Origin: Pelobates cultripes
Taxonomy: Eukaryota; Chordata; Amphibia; Anura; Pelobatidae
Reading direction: 5' to 3'
NCBI GenBank assembly: GCA_933207985.1
Contig: OW240921.1
Span: 111,240,783 to 111,304,782 of the forward strand
DNA: 64,000 nt
Shown here: positions 1 to 13,276 of the stretch, piece by piece
Layout: every line of letters begins with the position of its first letter
Numbering within the stretch: position 1 is the stretch's first letter
The notes under the pieces: generated by a model
Databases searched by the model: none
What the model saw: the letters and a program-made list of their open reading frames with translations, nothing else
What the model was told of the DNA's origin: nothing
Translations under genes and position numbers: made by a program

Positions 1-2213
1 TCAAAGAACAGGTAAAGACCATTGCAGCTGGTGGATTGGGACACTATTGCAGATGCTACAAATTAATTTACTCTTCAGTTCACAAGGACAATTCTTATTC
101 ATTATGGTCTACAAAAATTAAGTCTTCTTCTGCCGTGCATACCATGCATCTAGTGTTACTGCTATCTAGGTTTATCACAAATACTTGGGTTGATAGGTCC
201 TAAAAACTACACAAATACTTTTTCAAACTTCTGAATATGCAAATGTTTTCCTGGCCGAGTGAGTGAGACCCTTGTACAACAGAGTAAACCTCCCAGCTAT
301 CTTCAAATACTCATTATTTTAAATGTATATTATATTTATCAATTCTTATGTTACATAGACTCAGAAGAGGGAAGTCTTATTGTGTATTTTTTCCTATTTT
401 TTTTACTCCTAAAAAAATTTAAATTATGTTTCATTTAAATTATGTTTATGATTATTTTTTCATTACATGTGAATGCAGCAGTTTCTCCTGGCTGTTATAT
501 TTCTGTATTCCTGATCTGCAATTTATCTGGTTTGTTGTGAATTCTGTAGCATAACTCTCCACTCTCCATTTTACTGCAAATTACACCATAATTTAATATT
601 AATGTACATTTTTATATGAGTGTGTCTAATGAATTAATCAAAATTCCTAATTTTATTATTGCTGTCACACTACATTTAAATTAATTTTATATTATTATTT
701 CCAGACCCGCAAGATTTGCCCATGGTTAGCTACAGAACATGATTGTTTTTAATATTTTTTATTATTTTCTCTTCTTATTATCCGTTTAATATTATATTTG
801 TATAAGTATAGTTGAATTAACTGCTGCTCCACAAAAGTGACAGACCATCCCTTCAGTCGAAACCAGGCAACAGTGAATGAATCTTTATGTTTTTATAATT
901 GGACAAAGATTACACTGTAAGAAAGATTACATTGCAATGTATTACATAGTATTTTCATTATTAGGCATACATAATAGGGATAGAAGTCTTTGGAAAAGGG
1001 ACTGTTTTTTTTTTCCCCTTTGAAATTTTGATGTAGCATCTATACAATGTAAGGCTTTATTCAGAAATGTGGTTTTATAGTATTTTTTTTATAGTATTTT
1101 AAACCATAAATAATTTTTTATATGACGCAGGAAGTGACCACCATTTTAATTCATTTTATACAAATATACATTAAAACAATAAAGAGGAAGGAACCATCAA
1201 TCAGCTGTCTGTGATTCCAGCCTCCTTTTTGTCCAGTCATTAGTTGCGGGAATTAAAGTTCATCTTCCAGTCGGAGTTCCAATCATCACTTAAGATCAAT
1301 AAGCTGATAACAGAAAGAAAAAAGAGAGAAATAATTCGATATATGTTAAAGTGTTTTACATGTTGGTTGATCTATGGCACAGACATTTTAGAGAACAGTA
1401 GCTATTTTTGATAGATTTAATTACAATATTTTTTATTGTTGTTATTTTTTAATGTTGTAGCTGCCTGTGATGTATATTTCCTAACCTGCATTTTGGTACA
1501 GATTAAATTTCAGTATTAAATTTGAAGATTACCATGTTCCTGAGATGGTTCATTGAACAATCATCATTATCCTTTTCTGAAGTATCATTGTGATTTTTAT
1601 ACTCTGATTTAAAAAATTAAAAGATTAAAAGATCATAATTTTTCTTAGTTACAATTTAGGTTCTCAGCTGTTGAAACCATTTATTTTGTTCTACTCATTT
1701 TAATTAAGAACTAACACTGAACAGTCACAAGATCTATTTCTACAGTTCTATGGAACAAACCTGATCCAGTCTCATTGTCCTACATGATTGAAAATGAACA
1801 AAACGTATTATATTTAACACAAAATATATAATCTAATGGTCTAACTCCATACAACAAATATAATCCACTGATATTAAGTATGATTTATTTATAATATAGT
1901 TGCCAACTCATGACATAAGATCTAGCCCATCTGTTGCAACAGACAATCAAGTCTAATTATAAAATATGAAACAGCTATTCTAAAATGTGACTTATAAATC
2001 CTACCACAGTACCTTGAAATGTATTGGATCTAGTACTGTTCTTTCAGGTATATTAGTGTGAGTGAGTGGGGTTCACTTTTTTAGGGATCAGGTCAATAAG
2101 CTACCATTGCATTTCCTATACTCTGCACCACATGAGTTGTAGAAACGAGTGGACTGGATAGTAAAAGGTCTTGGGGTTAAACAATTTATTTGTGGGGAAC
2201 AAACGGTTTTCAA
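1..2213. other. AT-rich DNA, no gene seen
   Basis: No open frame of note, no splice-bounded exon and no repeat family that I recognise. The stretch is strongly AT-rich with scattered short A/T runs, typical of intergenic or deep intronic vertebrate DNA. Confidence 0.6.
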
Positions 2214-2881
2214 GAAACACTATAGGGTCAGGAACACAAACATGTATTCCTGACACTGTAGTGTTAAAACCAACACCTAGCCTCTGTGTTCTCCCCCTTG
2301 CCTCACCACATATAGTAAAATCTTACTTGTATTAAAGTCTCCATCTGCTGCCACAACTCCTGATCTGCCTGCTTGGCTGACATCATCAGAAGTGGGGATC
2401 TGAGACAATGCTTTCCCATAGGATTGGCTGAGACTGTCAAGGAGGCAGATATGGGGCAGAGCAAGCACAGGTCAATCACAACCCTGGCCAATCAGCATCT
2501 CATCATAGAGATGCATTAAATAAATGCAGCTCTATGAGGAAAGTTCAGTGTCTTCATGCAGAGGGTGGAGACACTGAATGGCAGTGCTGCTCACTGTGCA
2601 GCACTGCCCCAGGAAGCACCTCTAGTAGCCATGTAAGGAGTGGCCAGTGGAAGTATACCTAGGCTGTAATATAAACACTGTATTTCCTCTGAAAAGACAG
2701 TGTTTACTTAAAAAGTAAGGAAATGATTTTACTCACCAGAACAAATACAATAAGCTGTAGTTGTTCTGGTGACCAGCACTGTATATAGCAAGAGGCTAAA
2801 AATGCATTTGCCTTTCAGGGGGTTGCCAAATCGCCACCCCCCAAACGCCCTGGCATATGCTCTGTTAGCCTCATTTCATGG

Positions 2882-3395
2882 TGTCACGGCGCACCCCGAA
2901 CCCTGCAGACAGCAAGGCGTGGCCACCCCTTTAAGAGACCTGGCTGGGTTTAAACTCACAGCTCCAACATCCCAGTCAGGTTCTCTACCATGCTTCCCGA
3001 CTCCTTGTCTGGATGGAGCAGTGCTGGTCCACCTACAGCCCCTTACCAATTAGGGTAAGCTGCTCCTAATCAGCAGGCTGTAAAAGCCAGCTCTGCCTGA
3101 GACCTAGTATCTGGTCTTTTTGTTTGTTTGGTGTTTCCTGCTCTATCTTTGCTGCTCTGCTGACTGATTTCCTGGACTCTGACCTCTGCTTGCCTTACAG
3201 ACTACGATAATCTGCTGCCAGCCCTGACTTCTGCTTCTCGTCTGACCACGATACTCCGCTGCCAGCCCTGACTTCTGCTTCTTGTCTGACCATGCCTTTG
3301 GATTGCCCCTTTATCTGTACTGTGTTTTTGTTTTTTGCCTCCTCCTTGTGCTATCTCCTGCAACTGGGCTCCAACTCCTGTTAAACTGTTACACA
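2882..3395 (+). repeat. LTR-like segment inside the hAT element
   Basis: The segment starts 'tgtcacggcgcac', ends 'aactgttaca', and is followed directly by 'catggggggcac', which resembles a degraded primer-binding site. It contains a 44-bp unit repeated in tandem (starting at 3200, 3244 and, partly, 3288; core 'ctgccagccctgacttctg'). The layout resembles a Gypsy-type LTR from frogs, but no second LTR or coding region is present and no target duplication of its own was found. It may be a captured LTR or an unrelated internal sequence. Confidence 0.35.
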
Positions 3396-3775
3396 TGGGG
3401 GGCACAAAAGCTGGCTGGTTCCCTTATGGCCCCCCGAGGCAGGTAGCTGCTTACTATGGAGGTGGGCGGCAAGGAAGTGCTGTTCCCCCTAGCTCTCCAT
3501 GGTCAACTCCCTTGCGCGCACCGCAGTGATGCTGGGAGACAGATTATGATGTCACTCCAGGAGGATAACAGCTCCCTCGCTGCCTGCATTAAATGTCCGT
3601 CCACCTGCCCAGCACCACAGTAGCCAGCCTGCCCAGTACCATAGGAGCCAGCCTGCCCAGCACCACGGGAGCCAGCCCAGCCAGCAGCAGCCCCATTGGA
3701 CCCCAGGGAAGAATCCATTCCAGCTCTCTCAAAGGCAGGGAGGCTGGGTGGAATTATATTAAAATTAAATGACAT

Positions 3776-4165
3776 ATTTTGTGAGTTTGTTAGACAATGT
3801 GTGTGAGTGTGTCAGTATCAAGGTGTGTATCAGTGAATGTGTGTGTGTGTGTCTGTCTGTCAGTGAATGTGTGTTTGCCAGTGTATCACTGTCAGTGTGT
3901 GTCTGAGTGTGTGTGCCAGTGTTTTTCTGTGAGTGAGTGAGTGTGTATCTGTTATTGAGTGTATGTGTCTGTCAATTTATGTCTGAGTGAGTGTGTGTGT
4001 GTCTGTCAGTGAATGTGTGTGTGTCTGTTAGTACGTGTGTGTGTTAGTGAGAGTGTGTGCTTGTCAGTGTAAGTCTGTCCGTGAATGTATGTCACTGTAT
4101 GTGTATCTGAGAGTGTGTGCATGTCAGGGAGTGGCTGTGTCAGTGTATGCCTGTCAATCAAAGTG
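3776..4165. repeat. GT-rich degenerate minisatellite
   Basis: Irregular repeats of 'gtgtgtctgtcagtgaatgt'-like units run for almost 400 bp. Open frames read from it on either strand are low-complexity (His/Thr or Val/Cys alternation) and are not genes. Confidence 0.85.
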
Positions 4166-4311
4166 CGTGTTAATCTTAAAGCAAGAAGTGCGGCCCTGAC
4201 AGGAAAATGTGGGGCAAATTTAGATTGAGAAGGGGGTGTCTGAGTTTTGTTATGCCTAGGGCAGCAAACATTCAAAACACACCACTGCTGGTGACTATAG
4301 TGTCCCTTTAA

Positions 4312-7300
4312 CTATATTGACCAGGTTCGCTCACATGACCTTAGTAGTTAGTGGATGGATTGACTATACCATTGTTTCCTTCTCTGGCTAGTGGCGTGTA
4401 CTTGTTTGAGCAAAAGAGTTATGGTGGGGAAAAGATAATTGGAAACCCCTTCCACCTGAAGTCAGTGGATAGTAAATACATTGTTAAACACAGATCTACA
4501 CACACCAATGAAGCCATAAGACTTGTTTTTACCACAGAAATTTCACATTTGCAGTGCTGTTACTACTTTTGCCACAGAAATCTCAAATGTGCAGTGATGT
4601 TACTACTGCAAGGGATTCTGGGTGGGGATATACAAATTTGTACATTAAGGAATCACACTTTTGATTATTCCATTTTAAACATGGATTACTTGGAGTTTAT
4701 GTTTGCTGTATAAAACAGCTTTGAAACACAACTCAGAAGGAGGTGCAAAGCCAGCGAACCACTCATGGACTACACTACACCCATGTGTAGTATATAAGGG
4801 ATGCATTGTCAGAACTTAACCAAAACAAGTTATGATTAATATTTTAACCCCACCAAGTATTTTTTAAGTTTTGCTTATATTGAACCTGTGTTGGTTACAT
4901 CAAAGCACACAGAGAGACTGTGTGGATGTGACAACACTAATATGACACAAGGTAGCATTGGGCCTTTGCTTCCTGAGTACATGAGGCGTTGGTTCAAGAG
5001 AGTTTTAGATGAAATTCTGACCCTTGTGGTAAGTATAGTGATAAGTATGAGTAGGGGCATCCAACCCAATGCAAGAATATGAAAAGGGTCCCTAAAGTTG
5101 GACTAACCACTCCCCTAGTGGTCATATACATAAACAACCATACAGCTTTCTGTGCCCTGTACAGTACTATGAGGGACATGCCTGGTCTCTCATAACATAC
5201 ATTTCAGGTATGTAGAATATGTATTTTTTATACAAGTGAAGACCATCTCTAAACATGTCTTTTATTTAATACTGTTATTTCTGGTATAAATTGATGTAGC
5301 AGAGAAACACAGCTCTTTATAAGGAAAAAGAACTTTAAAGGCCAGACATCATTTAAACCATTTAATGCTACCAATTTTAAAACATTTTTTAAACATTTAA
5401 AAGGTCTAAAAATGTGCTAACAATGATTCACACTGAATTCTAGATTGCTTGACTACTGTAACCATTTAAGTCTAATAGTTACTTTAGCATTGAAATGTAA
5501 ATTACATCTATGTTTTACTTTATTAAGCAGTGTGTTGAGAGTTACGTTTGGATTTAATGCTAATAGACTGGTTTTTTTTTGTTATCTCTTAACCAGTACG
5601 AGAAAACTGACACATAATCGCCACATGTGCAGGAGACAGCATGCAATCGATGAGTTTGTCATGTGCTGTGTGCGACCACATTATCACAGTACGATCAGCA
5701 AGTTTCTTGTCATGCAATAAGGTTTTGTTCCTACCTAAGTGAAAATTTTACCAAATTGTGTATCTACGGAGTGCATATGCATGATTCTACTGCTAATTAT
5801 ACTGTGTTCTGAATTATATATGTATGTATAAGGTTGCTTCATTTTTCAGGACTCCGTATTGGTGTTCAGAATATCACTGACATTGTTTATTAGCAGCATG
5901 GGGACACGACTATTTCTGGCATATGGTAACATCTTGGGAGGGGGGCGGTGTGAATCTGGCCTTTACAATGGCCTTATATCCCTTAACCTTTATGCAACTA
6001 TGTAGAACATTTGTCACACCTAATGACTCCTTGACATGGTTGTCCATACCATTGTAGATCATGTAACAGTTGGAAACAGACATTGTGGGTTGAAGGCATC
6101 ATTTATCTTTTTCCAAATATAAACTCTTCCAGGAAGTAGACAGAGGATGAAAGATGACTTGTCAGACAATATCAGTATTTAGCTTTGCTCAGGAATCTGC
6201 ATTTTGCTCTCCTTACACTGGGTTACACATCACATTGAATTGGTATTGGTTCCAAGTGATTTCTGAATGTCTTAAAATAAATTCCAGCTATGTGAAATTG
6301 AGGATATATTTTTTGTTAAGGGTCACTCTAAGCACCAAAACAACTTCAGCATCTAGTATAGACTATAATTCATGGAATGCCCAAATCAATGTGGAATGTG
6401 TTTCGTTATTTTTTACATTGTCTCCTTCTCACACTAGATAATTTTGTAGTGTTCGCAATTGATGTACAGATTGGGTACCAATTAGTTGAAATCTTTGACC
6501 GAATGCATCATTGTTTTGAAAACTCACATTTTACAATATTAGTTGACATACCCTTTTTACAGCTGACACAAACTGCTAATTGTTAATGAACCTAATATCG
6601 TAATTAATATTATTTTTGTATCATAGTTGTCATAATTTTTAGAGTGTCAAAATATTTAACATTGCTTTATAATGACATGCAAACACGTAGAGGAATAGCA
6701 CTAATTTGTGAATTGTGGTGAATTCAAAGTGAAGTGAAAATTTATTTACATTTTGAATTCATGATTATTGGTACTATATGAAAAAAAACCCAAAAAAACA
6801 GAACAATGAGAAACAAACCGGGAAAAGGGAGATAGTGACTAACATTTAAAAAGATTAATTAAAACCGTGCTTTATGAGTATGATCAGCTATGAGGTTTCA
6901 GAAGCTCTGCTGTCCACATCTCACTCTCTGTGGTTGGTGTATGACAATAGGGGTGTAAGGTTACCTGTGGCTGTCATAGGTTTATCCTCATGCCCTCATC
7001 GGTTTTGATTCAGGTCACCTCTTCTTATACACACGTCATTCTGATGAGAATATTGATGCAGATCATCTGTCCTCATACTTGCATCACTCCTACATAAAAA
7101 CTACGCTGGATGCTCTAAATCCACATTCTTATGTAGCTCTATGACCCTGTGTCAAAGTAAAGATGCAAGGTGGCATGCTTCATCTCAACAACAATTTACA
7201 CACAAGTTTTGTATCTCGTACAAGTATTTGGTATCCCCTGGCCTGTGTTTTCTGGTTGCCTCAAGTCCGGCCGTCCTAAGGTCAGGTAACCCATATATCC

Positions 7301-9049
7301 TCTATCCTTTCTAAATCTAGGATAGTGTGGACTCAATTACTGTGTATTGGGGTATCCTGTAATTGAACAAGGGGGATCATGACACAATTCCCACCACTTA
7401 ATCTGAGTGCCAGAGGGATGAATTAGGAGCCACCAATCGTTATAACTAACCAAAATTGTTCTATTTGAAAGACAGGCATCATGCTCTACATCTCCTTTAT
7501 TAGTTGGGCTTTTGACTCTTGTTATTTTTTTTTCTTGTTTCCCTTCTCATGGTTCAGTTTGACCCATATTTCACAAGTTTCATATATATTTATTTCTTCA
7601 TCCATTATTGTAATATAAATTCTTAAGACTTTCTCTCAGAAGCTTGTCATTCAAAAATTCTGTTATTCCAATAAAAAGGTTATTACAAGATTGAAGATAC
7701 TAATTTCATCTATTTTATTTTTTCATGTACATATGTATTTTTTTTTTTTAAATGTATTTATGTAAATACATAACTGCGGGCAGCTCAATGATGTTAGAAG
7801 GTCTTCTGAATTATATAGTATATAAATAGAAATGTATCCTTAGTATATAAAACTCCTTTTAAGTAAATCTCCATCTACAGAGATGTCAAACAAATGCATG
7901 TGGTCATTCATTTACTGACGTGCTACAAGCGCATGCACCCATAATGATGGCACTAAATAATTAATTGATATTTATGTTCCGGAATGCACCACAAGGCATG
8001 TAAAATATTTAAACAAATAAAACTAATGAGAATTAAGAAAAAAAAAGAAATAGCATAAGCCATAGCTTACATAACTGTTGTGCAAAAACCCATAAGCTAA
8101 AGTCCCTCTTTGAAGAAACTTTTACTTTGGCTTCTCAGAAGATGTCATTTATAATGTCAGACCTTTGTCGATAGAACCCACCGATTCAAATCAAAAGTTA
8201 AACATCAAAGTAGACACATAGAAATAGACAAGAATAAAAATAATGGGTATAATAATCAAGCCTGTGAAGTAGTGAAATCCTACACAAAACATCAAGTGGT
8301 GTCCTAAATTCCACTGGCTCAGCTGCTGTCTTCTCAAGAGTGATTAAGGTATATATTTTTTATATTTTATCACCTGCCGCATCCATATCTAGCTTATTCA
8401 TACCAACGCACAAAAAAATTCAAAATATCAATCAGCTGTTTCAGTCCTTTTTTATGTCCATCATGAATTCGTAGTCAACTTGGGTTGAACTCTACAGTTA
8501 CAGCTATCACAAAGAAGCAGAAAGGAGACCTGTCACACCGTGATAGGAGACCTCACACGATGGAAAAAAAATACTTTGAAGTGGATACAGTATCTGTACA
8601 TTCCAAATCTCTTTCATATGTCGAGAATGCTGAATATCATCCTTTCAAAAATACTGCTGTTCTAATTCCCTGGACTGAACTGTACTATAAATTGTTGTGC
8701 TTGTTAACATATTTTATTTTTATATTTAAGGTAATTTTAGTATTGTTGCACTTCTGCTGTTTCACTGTAAACATTGTTTCTGATCACTCTGTTTTTTTAT
8801 TTTTATTTCACTTACACCTATCATGTTTTCATTTATTACAGCTTTCATGTGTGCTTTATCTTGATCTTATTCACATGGCTGCTTTATAAGACAAACAAAA
8901 AAAAATGCCCTACCATGCCCTCAAAATCCTTTTAACTATAGCACATTCAACAGCCAAATACCTTACAATGACCTACCTATTGTGTTGCTAATGTGAATCC
9001 TAAAGGCTTAAAGTTAACTTCTTAAAGTTACAATAAATATCTCCAACTA
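4312..9049. other. Mostly single-copy AT-rich DNA
   Basis: I see no gene here. Open frames up to about 134 codons (for example 8485-8889 and 4351-4713) lack any recognisable domain, have no splice context and show simple AT-rich composition. One local tandem duplication lies at 4531-4608; the remainder carries only short homopolymers and scattered A/T tracts. Confidence 0.5.
4531..4608. repeat. Two-copy 41-bp tandem repeat
   Basis: The unit begins 'ccacagaaat' and contains 'tgcagtg(c/a)tgttactact'. Copies start at about 4531 and 4572 with several mismatches. The second copy is followed by 'gcaagggattctgggtg', which suggests a piece of an old dispersed repeat. Confidence 0.6.
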
Positions 9050-9390
9050 ATCGGATGATTAGAGGGCTAGAGATTTATATTTGCCTACCTCATATACTCA
9101 TAGATCGTAAACTTCTTTGAGCAGGGCCTTCTTCACCTTCCAGTATCCCCTTTCTATAATTATTAATCATGGCAGAGTATGTTGGCACTATTATTAATAT
9201 TATTTACAAAGCGCCAACAAATTCCGCAGCACTGTACAATGGGTGGACGAACCAACACATAAATGTAACCAGACGAGTTGGACACACAGGAACAGAGGGG
9301 TCGAGGGCCATGCTCAATAAGCACTTTCTGGAGAAAGTGAGTATAGTGTCTACAGAGGAAGATTCATGATTTGCTGCAGAGTTCCAAGTC
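9050..9390. repeat. Dispersed retroposon-like fragment
   Basis: The stretch includes 'cttctttgagcagggcc' and 'caaagcgccaacaaattccg' followed by 'cagcactgtacaatgggtgg', sequences I associate with very common amphibian interspersed repeats (LINE 3' tails or SINE-like). No clear ends or target duplication were found. Assignment is from memory of the family pattern and is tentative. Confidence 0.4.
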
Positions 9391-10147
9391 TTTATCCTTT
9401 TCCACCGTATGGTCTTGAGTGATTTTGTTCTAATTTATATACCCACTCAAAGAATTCCACAGCTCCAAGACACAAAGTTCCAAACTAAATTATTTGGACT
9501 ATCAATAATGCTGTACATGCCCCCCTTAGACTGTATGCTCATCAATTACATGGCCTGCTTTCACCACTTCAACTCACACATTCACCTTTTATCGTAACAT
9601 GCCTTCTGCCAATCTTATGCATGTAGAATCCATGCCACGAAAAATGTTACTTGATGTTACTAACACTGCTGGTAACCTGGTCATTCATGCAATAATGATG
9701 ATGTTTAATGGTTGCAAACAGTAATTACCCCTCTTAAACAGTTGACACACTTAACCTTGTTATCCATTGCTGCTGACTCCGTATGTATTCCGCCTCTATA
9801 TATTAACAACTTAAACTGTTCTACAATTAAATTATTTATGCTTTTGTGTGCCTTGAAAATTAGAATCAAATTTATTATTATACAATATGCCGAGTCAAGG
9901 ATCATTTATTTGCATCTCAGCAGAGACTATTCCACTAAAATACAATGAAGCTTCATACCAGAGTAGACTTTGGTGTACAAACAGTTATACAGGTTTCCAT
10001 CTCTTGCACAACTTCTTAAAACACGGCTTAAACACATCATTATGTATTGATCCTACACCTGAGATATGATATGTCACAAGACTCAAATACTAGAATTTTT
10101 TATGTAAAACTTAAGAAGCTATTAAATCCATTTACTTTTCATGAGCT
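9391..10147. other. Unannotated AT-rich contig end
   Basis: No gene or recognised repeat. The contig stops at an N run. Confidence 0.5.
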
Positions 10148-10247
10148 NNNNNNNNNNNNNNNNNNNNNNNNNNNNNNNNNNNNNNNNNNNNNNNNNNNNN
10201 NNNNNNNNNNNNNNNNNNNNNNNNNNNNNNNNNNNNNNNNNNNNNNN
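10148..10247. other. Assembly gap (100 N)
   Basis: Exactly 100 N, the conventional length for a gap of unknown size joining two contigs. Confidence 0.95.
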
Positions 10248-11599
10248 GTCATACCCTCATTTCACCTTTACATGTCTCTGTTCGTTTTCATCTAAAGAAA
10301 TCAAGCAAAAGTGATGGTTTGAGTTAGATAAAAGTTGATGGCGCTGGACTTGGATTTTTAGAGCAGGGAGATGATCGTGACCGCTCTCAGCTTATTTATC
10401 AGAAGACGGGCATGTTCAGAAACTTCACAGAGGACTGTTAGACGGTGCTTGAAATATTATTTTGTGTACTGCAATGTAACAGGAACCACATCCAATTCCC
10501 ATCTGGTTTATAGCCATAAGCTGTACTATGTTTGATAATTTAGTATTTGTTTAATTAGAGAGTGTTTCTTTGTGGGAATAGCCCAGCTGTTCCCTATAAT
10601 ACCTCTTCCACCTCATGATCAAAATGATAATGTATGTATCAGAGAAGAATTGTTAGTTTCTGGTTAATCTGATTTTCCCATTTCTGTTTTAAGGGTTTGA
10701 AATTTTTCCCAAATTACCACATTGTATATTTTTTTCCTAAACACACACCATACTTACAATTCCTATAACGATACTTCTATATACCTGAGCCAAGCGTACT
10801 CTCAGTGGAACCAAATATCAAATATCATACCGCATTTATTAACTTTCCAGTATTACACTATACTCTTTTTTATTCTTTTTCATATAGTGTATGCAGTATG
10901 TATGTAAAACATGTTTACTATAAATGTAGGTATGCTTTATATTTTAGGGAATGGACCATTTTATCGTTAAATGGTTATTCCAACTAAAAACAATATTTGG
11001 ATTGGAGTAACCCTTGCTGGTATTCCCACCAACCCCCCCTCCCCCCCCCCACCATTTTATAAAAATACTTTTGAAAATGAAATATAAAAACTAATCTTCA
11101 AATGGCTGCTGAGACTCCTTAAGACTACGGTCTAATGAATGCTTTTATAAAGAGACATTGTTGGGCCTAGGGTGCATATTTGGCATTCCTGCTTGTGTAT
11201 GCCAGTCATAAGGAGAGGGGTACTGAGACAGTAGATGACAAGGCCAGAAGATGACACAGACAGGGGGGTAGTTTCATGATAGCAGGACTGTTGACAGTAT
11301 GCTACACATGCTGATGATGGATGCATTTTATATATAGAATTCACATTAACTAATGATGCAGTGGGAGGTTCTCCAGCAGCTAATTAAATAATAACTGTGT
11401 ATGTGTAGAATGTCACACTCAAATGCTGACCATAGAGGCTCTAAGTAACATGATCACTTTAAAGCTCTCAAGTGGTCATACTGCTTGGAGTAACCCTGTA
11501 TCAAAATAAATCCACGAGCTGTGACTTTATGCTGCGTATAAGTCTAATAATTAACTTACACACCGTGGCTTAAATGTATAAAGAGCAATTTAGGGGCAA

Positions 11600-12180
11600 A
11601 GCTCTAAAAGTGGAGAAGTCGCCATAAAGTAAAAAAGATGAAATGTCTGGGCTAATTACACCCATTTTAAGTTATTCAGTATTTTGGTGGTGTTTTGTAC
11701 AAATTGCAACTAATCAATTGTTTTCCTAGTACGAGCTATTTTGATGACCCACCACATTTGCAGTCATAACAATATTAAAAAAGAGACTGAAATTTGGCAA
11801 AAAAAATTCCTATTTCTAGCAGGTGTAATGCTGTCGAAATTAATTTTTCCTCCTTCCTCAATTCAAATGTCTACATACCACATTTTCACACTCTAGCCAA
11901 ATATTACCAGGTGATGATGTCTCATACTTTACATCTAATTTATTCTATGTTCTAATGCATACTGCACTTGTACCCAAAATTAAAATTATCCACACAATAA
12001 CTTTTTAAACATTTTTTTCAACAGATATCTTGGATCTATTATAATACCCTGTAATTAGGCCAATTAATTTCCATGCAATTATCTGTCATTAATTCCCATG
12101 CTATTATTATAGCCTTAAACAAGAAGAGAGCTAATTGTTTATAAGTGCACAGTGAAAGTCCATTGCAAAGAATTTATTTA
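11600..12180. promoter_or_regulatory. Candidate conserved non-coding element
   Basis: Within 12050-12145 there are five TAAT/ATTA core sites in various contexts (gtaattagg, caattaat, caattatc, cattaattc, ctaattgt), the pattern of homeodomain-bound developmental enhancers. Apart from short A/T runs the DNA is not simple sequence and is not part of any transposon I can delimit. The central part is identical in the other copy (about 49888-50468). AT-rich background can create such sites by chance, so the call is an inference. Confidence 0.3.
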
Positions 12181-12684
12181 TAGAGTATAAAGGTTTTTTT
12201 TTAATAAAGATATGTTTGTCCTATTATGTATGATATTACTAAGTACATTATATTCATTGGTTAAAATGTCCACACTTATTTAAGTCAACCTCGGAAAAAG
12301 GAATACATACATACATATTGTTATTTGTCCCTATCTTTGTTGCATAGAGTGGTTTAAGGATCACATCATTTGTGTTTTCAAGTATACTTGTTAGAATTTC
12401 TTGGCAATACTGCGATCCTGTGGATATAGACTTGTTGCATGATTGTTAATCATACAATTTAATATATTCATAGTGTCATCGTTCTAGTTTAATATAATAT
12501 AAATGAGCTATGGCTCTAGTGTTTTTTTTTTTTTTTTTAAACGTCTGATATGCCATCACAAGATTGTGTGCCTATTGGATAAAACAGATTTCTTGATTTA
12601 TTTAGCATAAATAGATACACTGGAAATGTAACTACTGTTTTCGAAACAAGGTTGTATGTTTCTTTGGGCATCTTGTAATTATAT

Positions 12685-12757
12685 TAAAGGGCATTTGCCA
12701 CAACATAACCACTACAGCAAGCTGTAATAGATATGGTGCTTGCAGTGTTCCTTAAAG
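12685..12757. mobile_element. Short palindromic MITE remnant
   Basis: The piece runs from 'taaagggcatttgccac' through 'ctacagcaagctgtaat' to 'tgcagtgttccttaa'. The central 'acagcaagctgt' is a perfect inverted repeat and the outer ends are degraded inverted copies. It abuts the larger MITE at 12764. Confidence 0.5.
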
Positions 12758-12763
12758 CAGGGT

Positions 12764-13276
12764 TTAAAGGGATACTATAGTCACCAAAACAACTTTAGCT
12801 GAATGAAGCAGCTTGGGTTTACAGATCATACCCCAATCACTTTTGTTTCTATCCATACAGCCCTAGCCATACCTTCCATGGCTGTGATTCACGCAGCCTG
12901 CATGCAAAAGAAAAATGATCTCAGCTGTTCACTTGCTTTAGAAGTTTTTATCCCCTGCTCTGTACATTTAACTTTAATCATACAATAGAGGCTCTTGCAG
13001 GGGCTAGAAGACTATTAACAGAACAGGAGTTAAAACATTCTAAATATACAGAATGTTTAATAAAGGACGTTTACACATTAGATGTCACTTTGCAGGAAGT
13101 GTTTAAGAAAGCTGTGTAAGTCACATGCAGGGAGGTGTGCCAGAGGCTGTATAAACAAAGTGATTTAACTCCTAAGTGACAGTGAATTGAGTAGTGAGAC
13201 TGCATGGGGCATGATCTATACACCAAAACTGTTTCATTAAGCTAAAGTTGTTTTGGTGACTATAGTGTCCCTTTAA
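12764..13276. mobile_element. Palindromic MITE, 'ctatagt' family
   Basis: The left end is 'ttaaagggatactatagtc' followed by 'accaaaacaactttagct'; the right end is the inverted copy finishing 'gactatagtgtccctttaa'. The interior also shows inverted similarity (for example 'gtgatttaactcctaagtga'). It encodes nothing. The same element lies at 48792-49304 in the inverted copy and a diverged relative at 27486-27973, showing it is a dispersed family. Confidence 0.75.

Larger units (their letters stand above)
2774..4287. mobile_element. Non-autonomous hAT-like element nested in a MITE
   Basis: It is bounded by a perfect 8-bp target duplication, ctggtgac, at 2766-2773 and 4288-4295. It begins 'cagcactgtata' and ends '...acaccactg', giving short imperfect inverted CAG-type ends. 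An 8-bp duplication with CA/TG termini is the hAT signature. The 1.5-kb interior has no transposase frame. It is a patchwork: an LTR-like segment (2882-3395), a 27-bp proline/alanine-like tandem repeat (about 3600-3690, three copies of a 'gccagcctgcccag' motif) and a GT-rich minisatellite (3776-4165). The rejoined flanks recreate the MITE end, so this insertion is younger than the surrounding MITE. Confidence 0.7.
2214..4311. mobile_element. Frog-type palindromic MITE, split by a hAT insertion
   Basis: The left end (from about 2214) reads 'aaacactatagggtcagg' and the right end reads 'gactatagtgtccctttaa', an imperfect inverted pair of the 'actatagtgt' type seen elsewhere in this window (12764, 27486, 36070). 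Near the left end 'cactatagggtcaggaa' is itself followed by an inverted copy ending 'tgacactgtagtgtt', a small hairpin. The inner sequence around 2725-2770 contains a further short inversion (accagaacaa / ttgttctggt). The element is interrupted at 2774-4287 by a younger insertion, so its own body is only about 580 bp. It encodes nothing. Its family assignment rests on end sequence only. Confidence 0.55.

Noticed and set aside
4351..4713. 120-codon open frame
   Set aside because: It runs through a 41-bp tandem duplication and an apparent old repeat; no domain.
8485..8889. 134-codon open frame
   Set aside because: The later half is a hydrophobic, Phe/Leu-rich reading of T-rich DNA; there is no domain, splice or promoter support.
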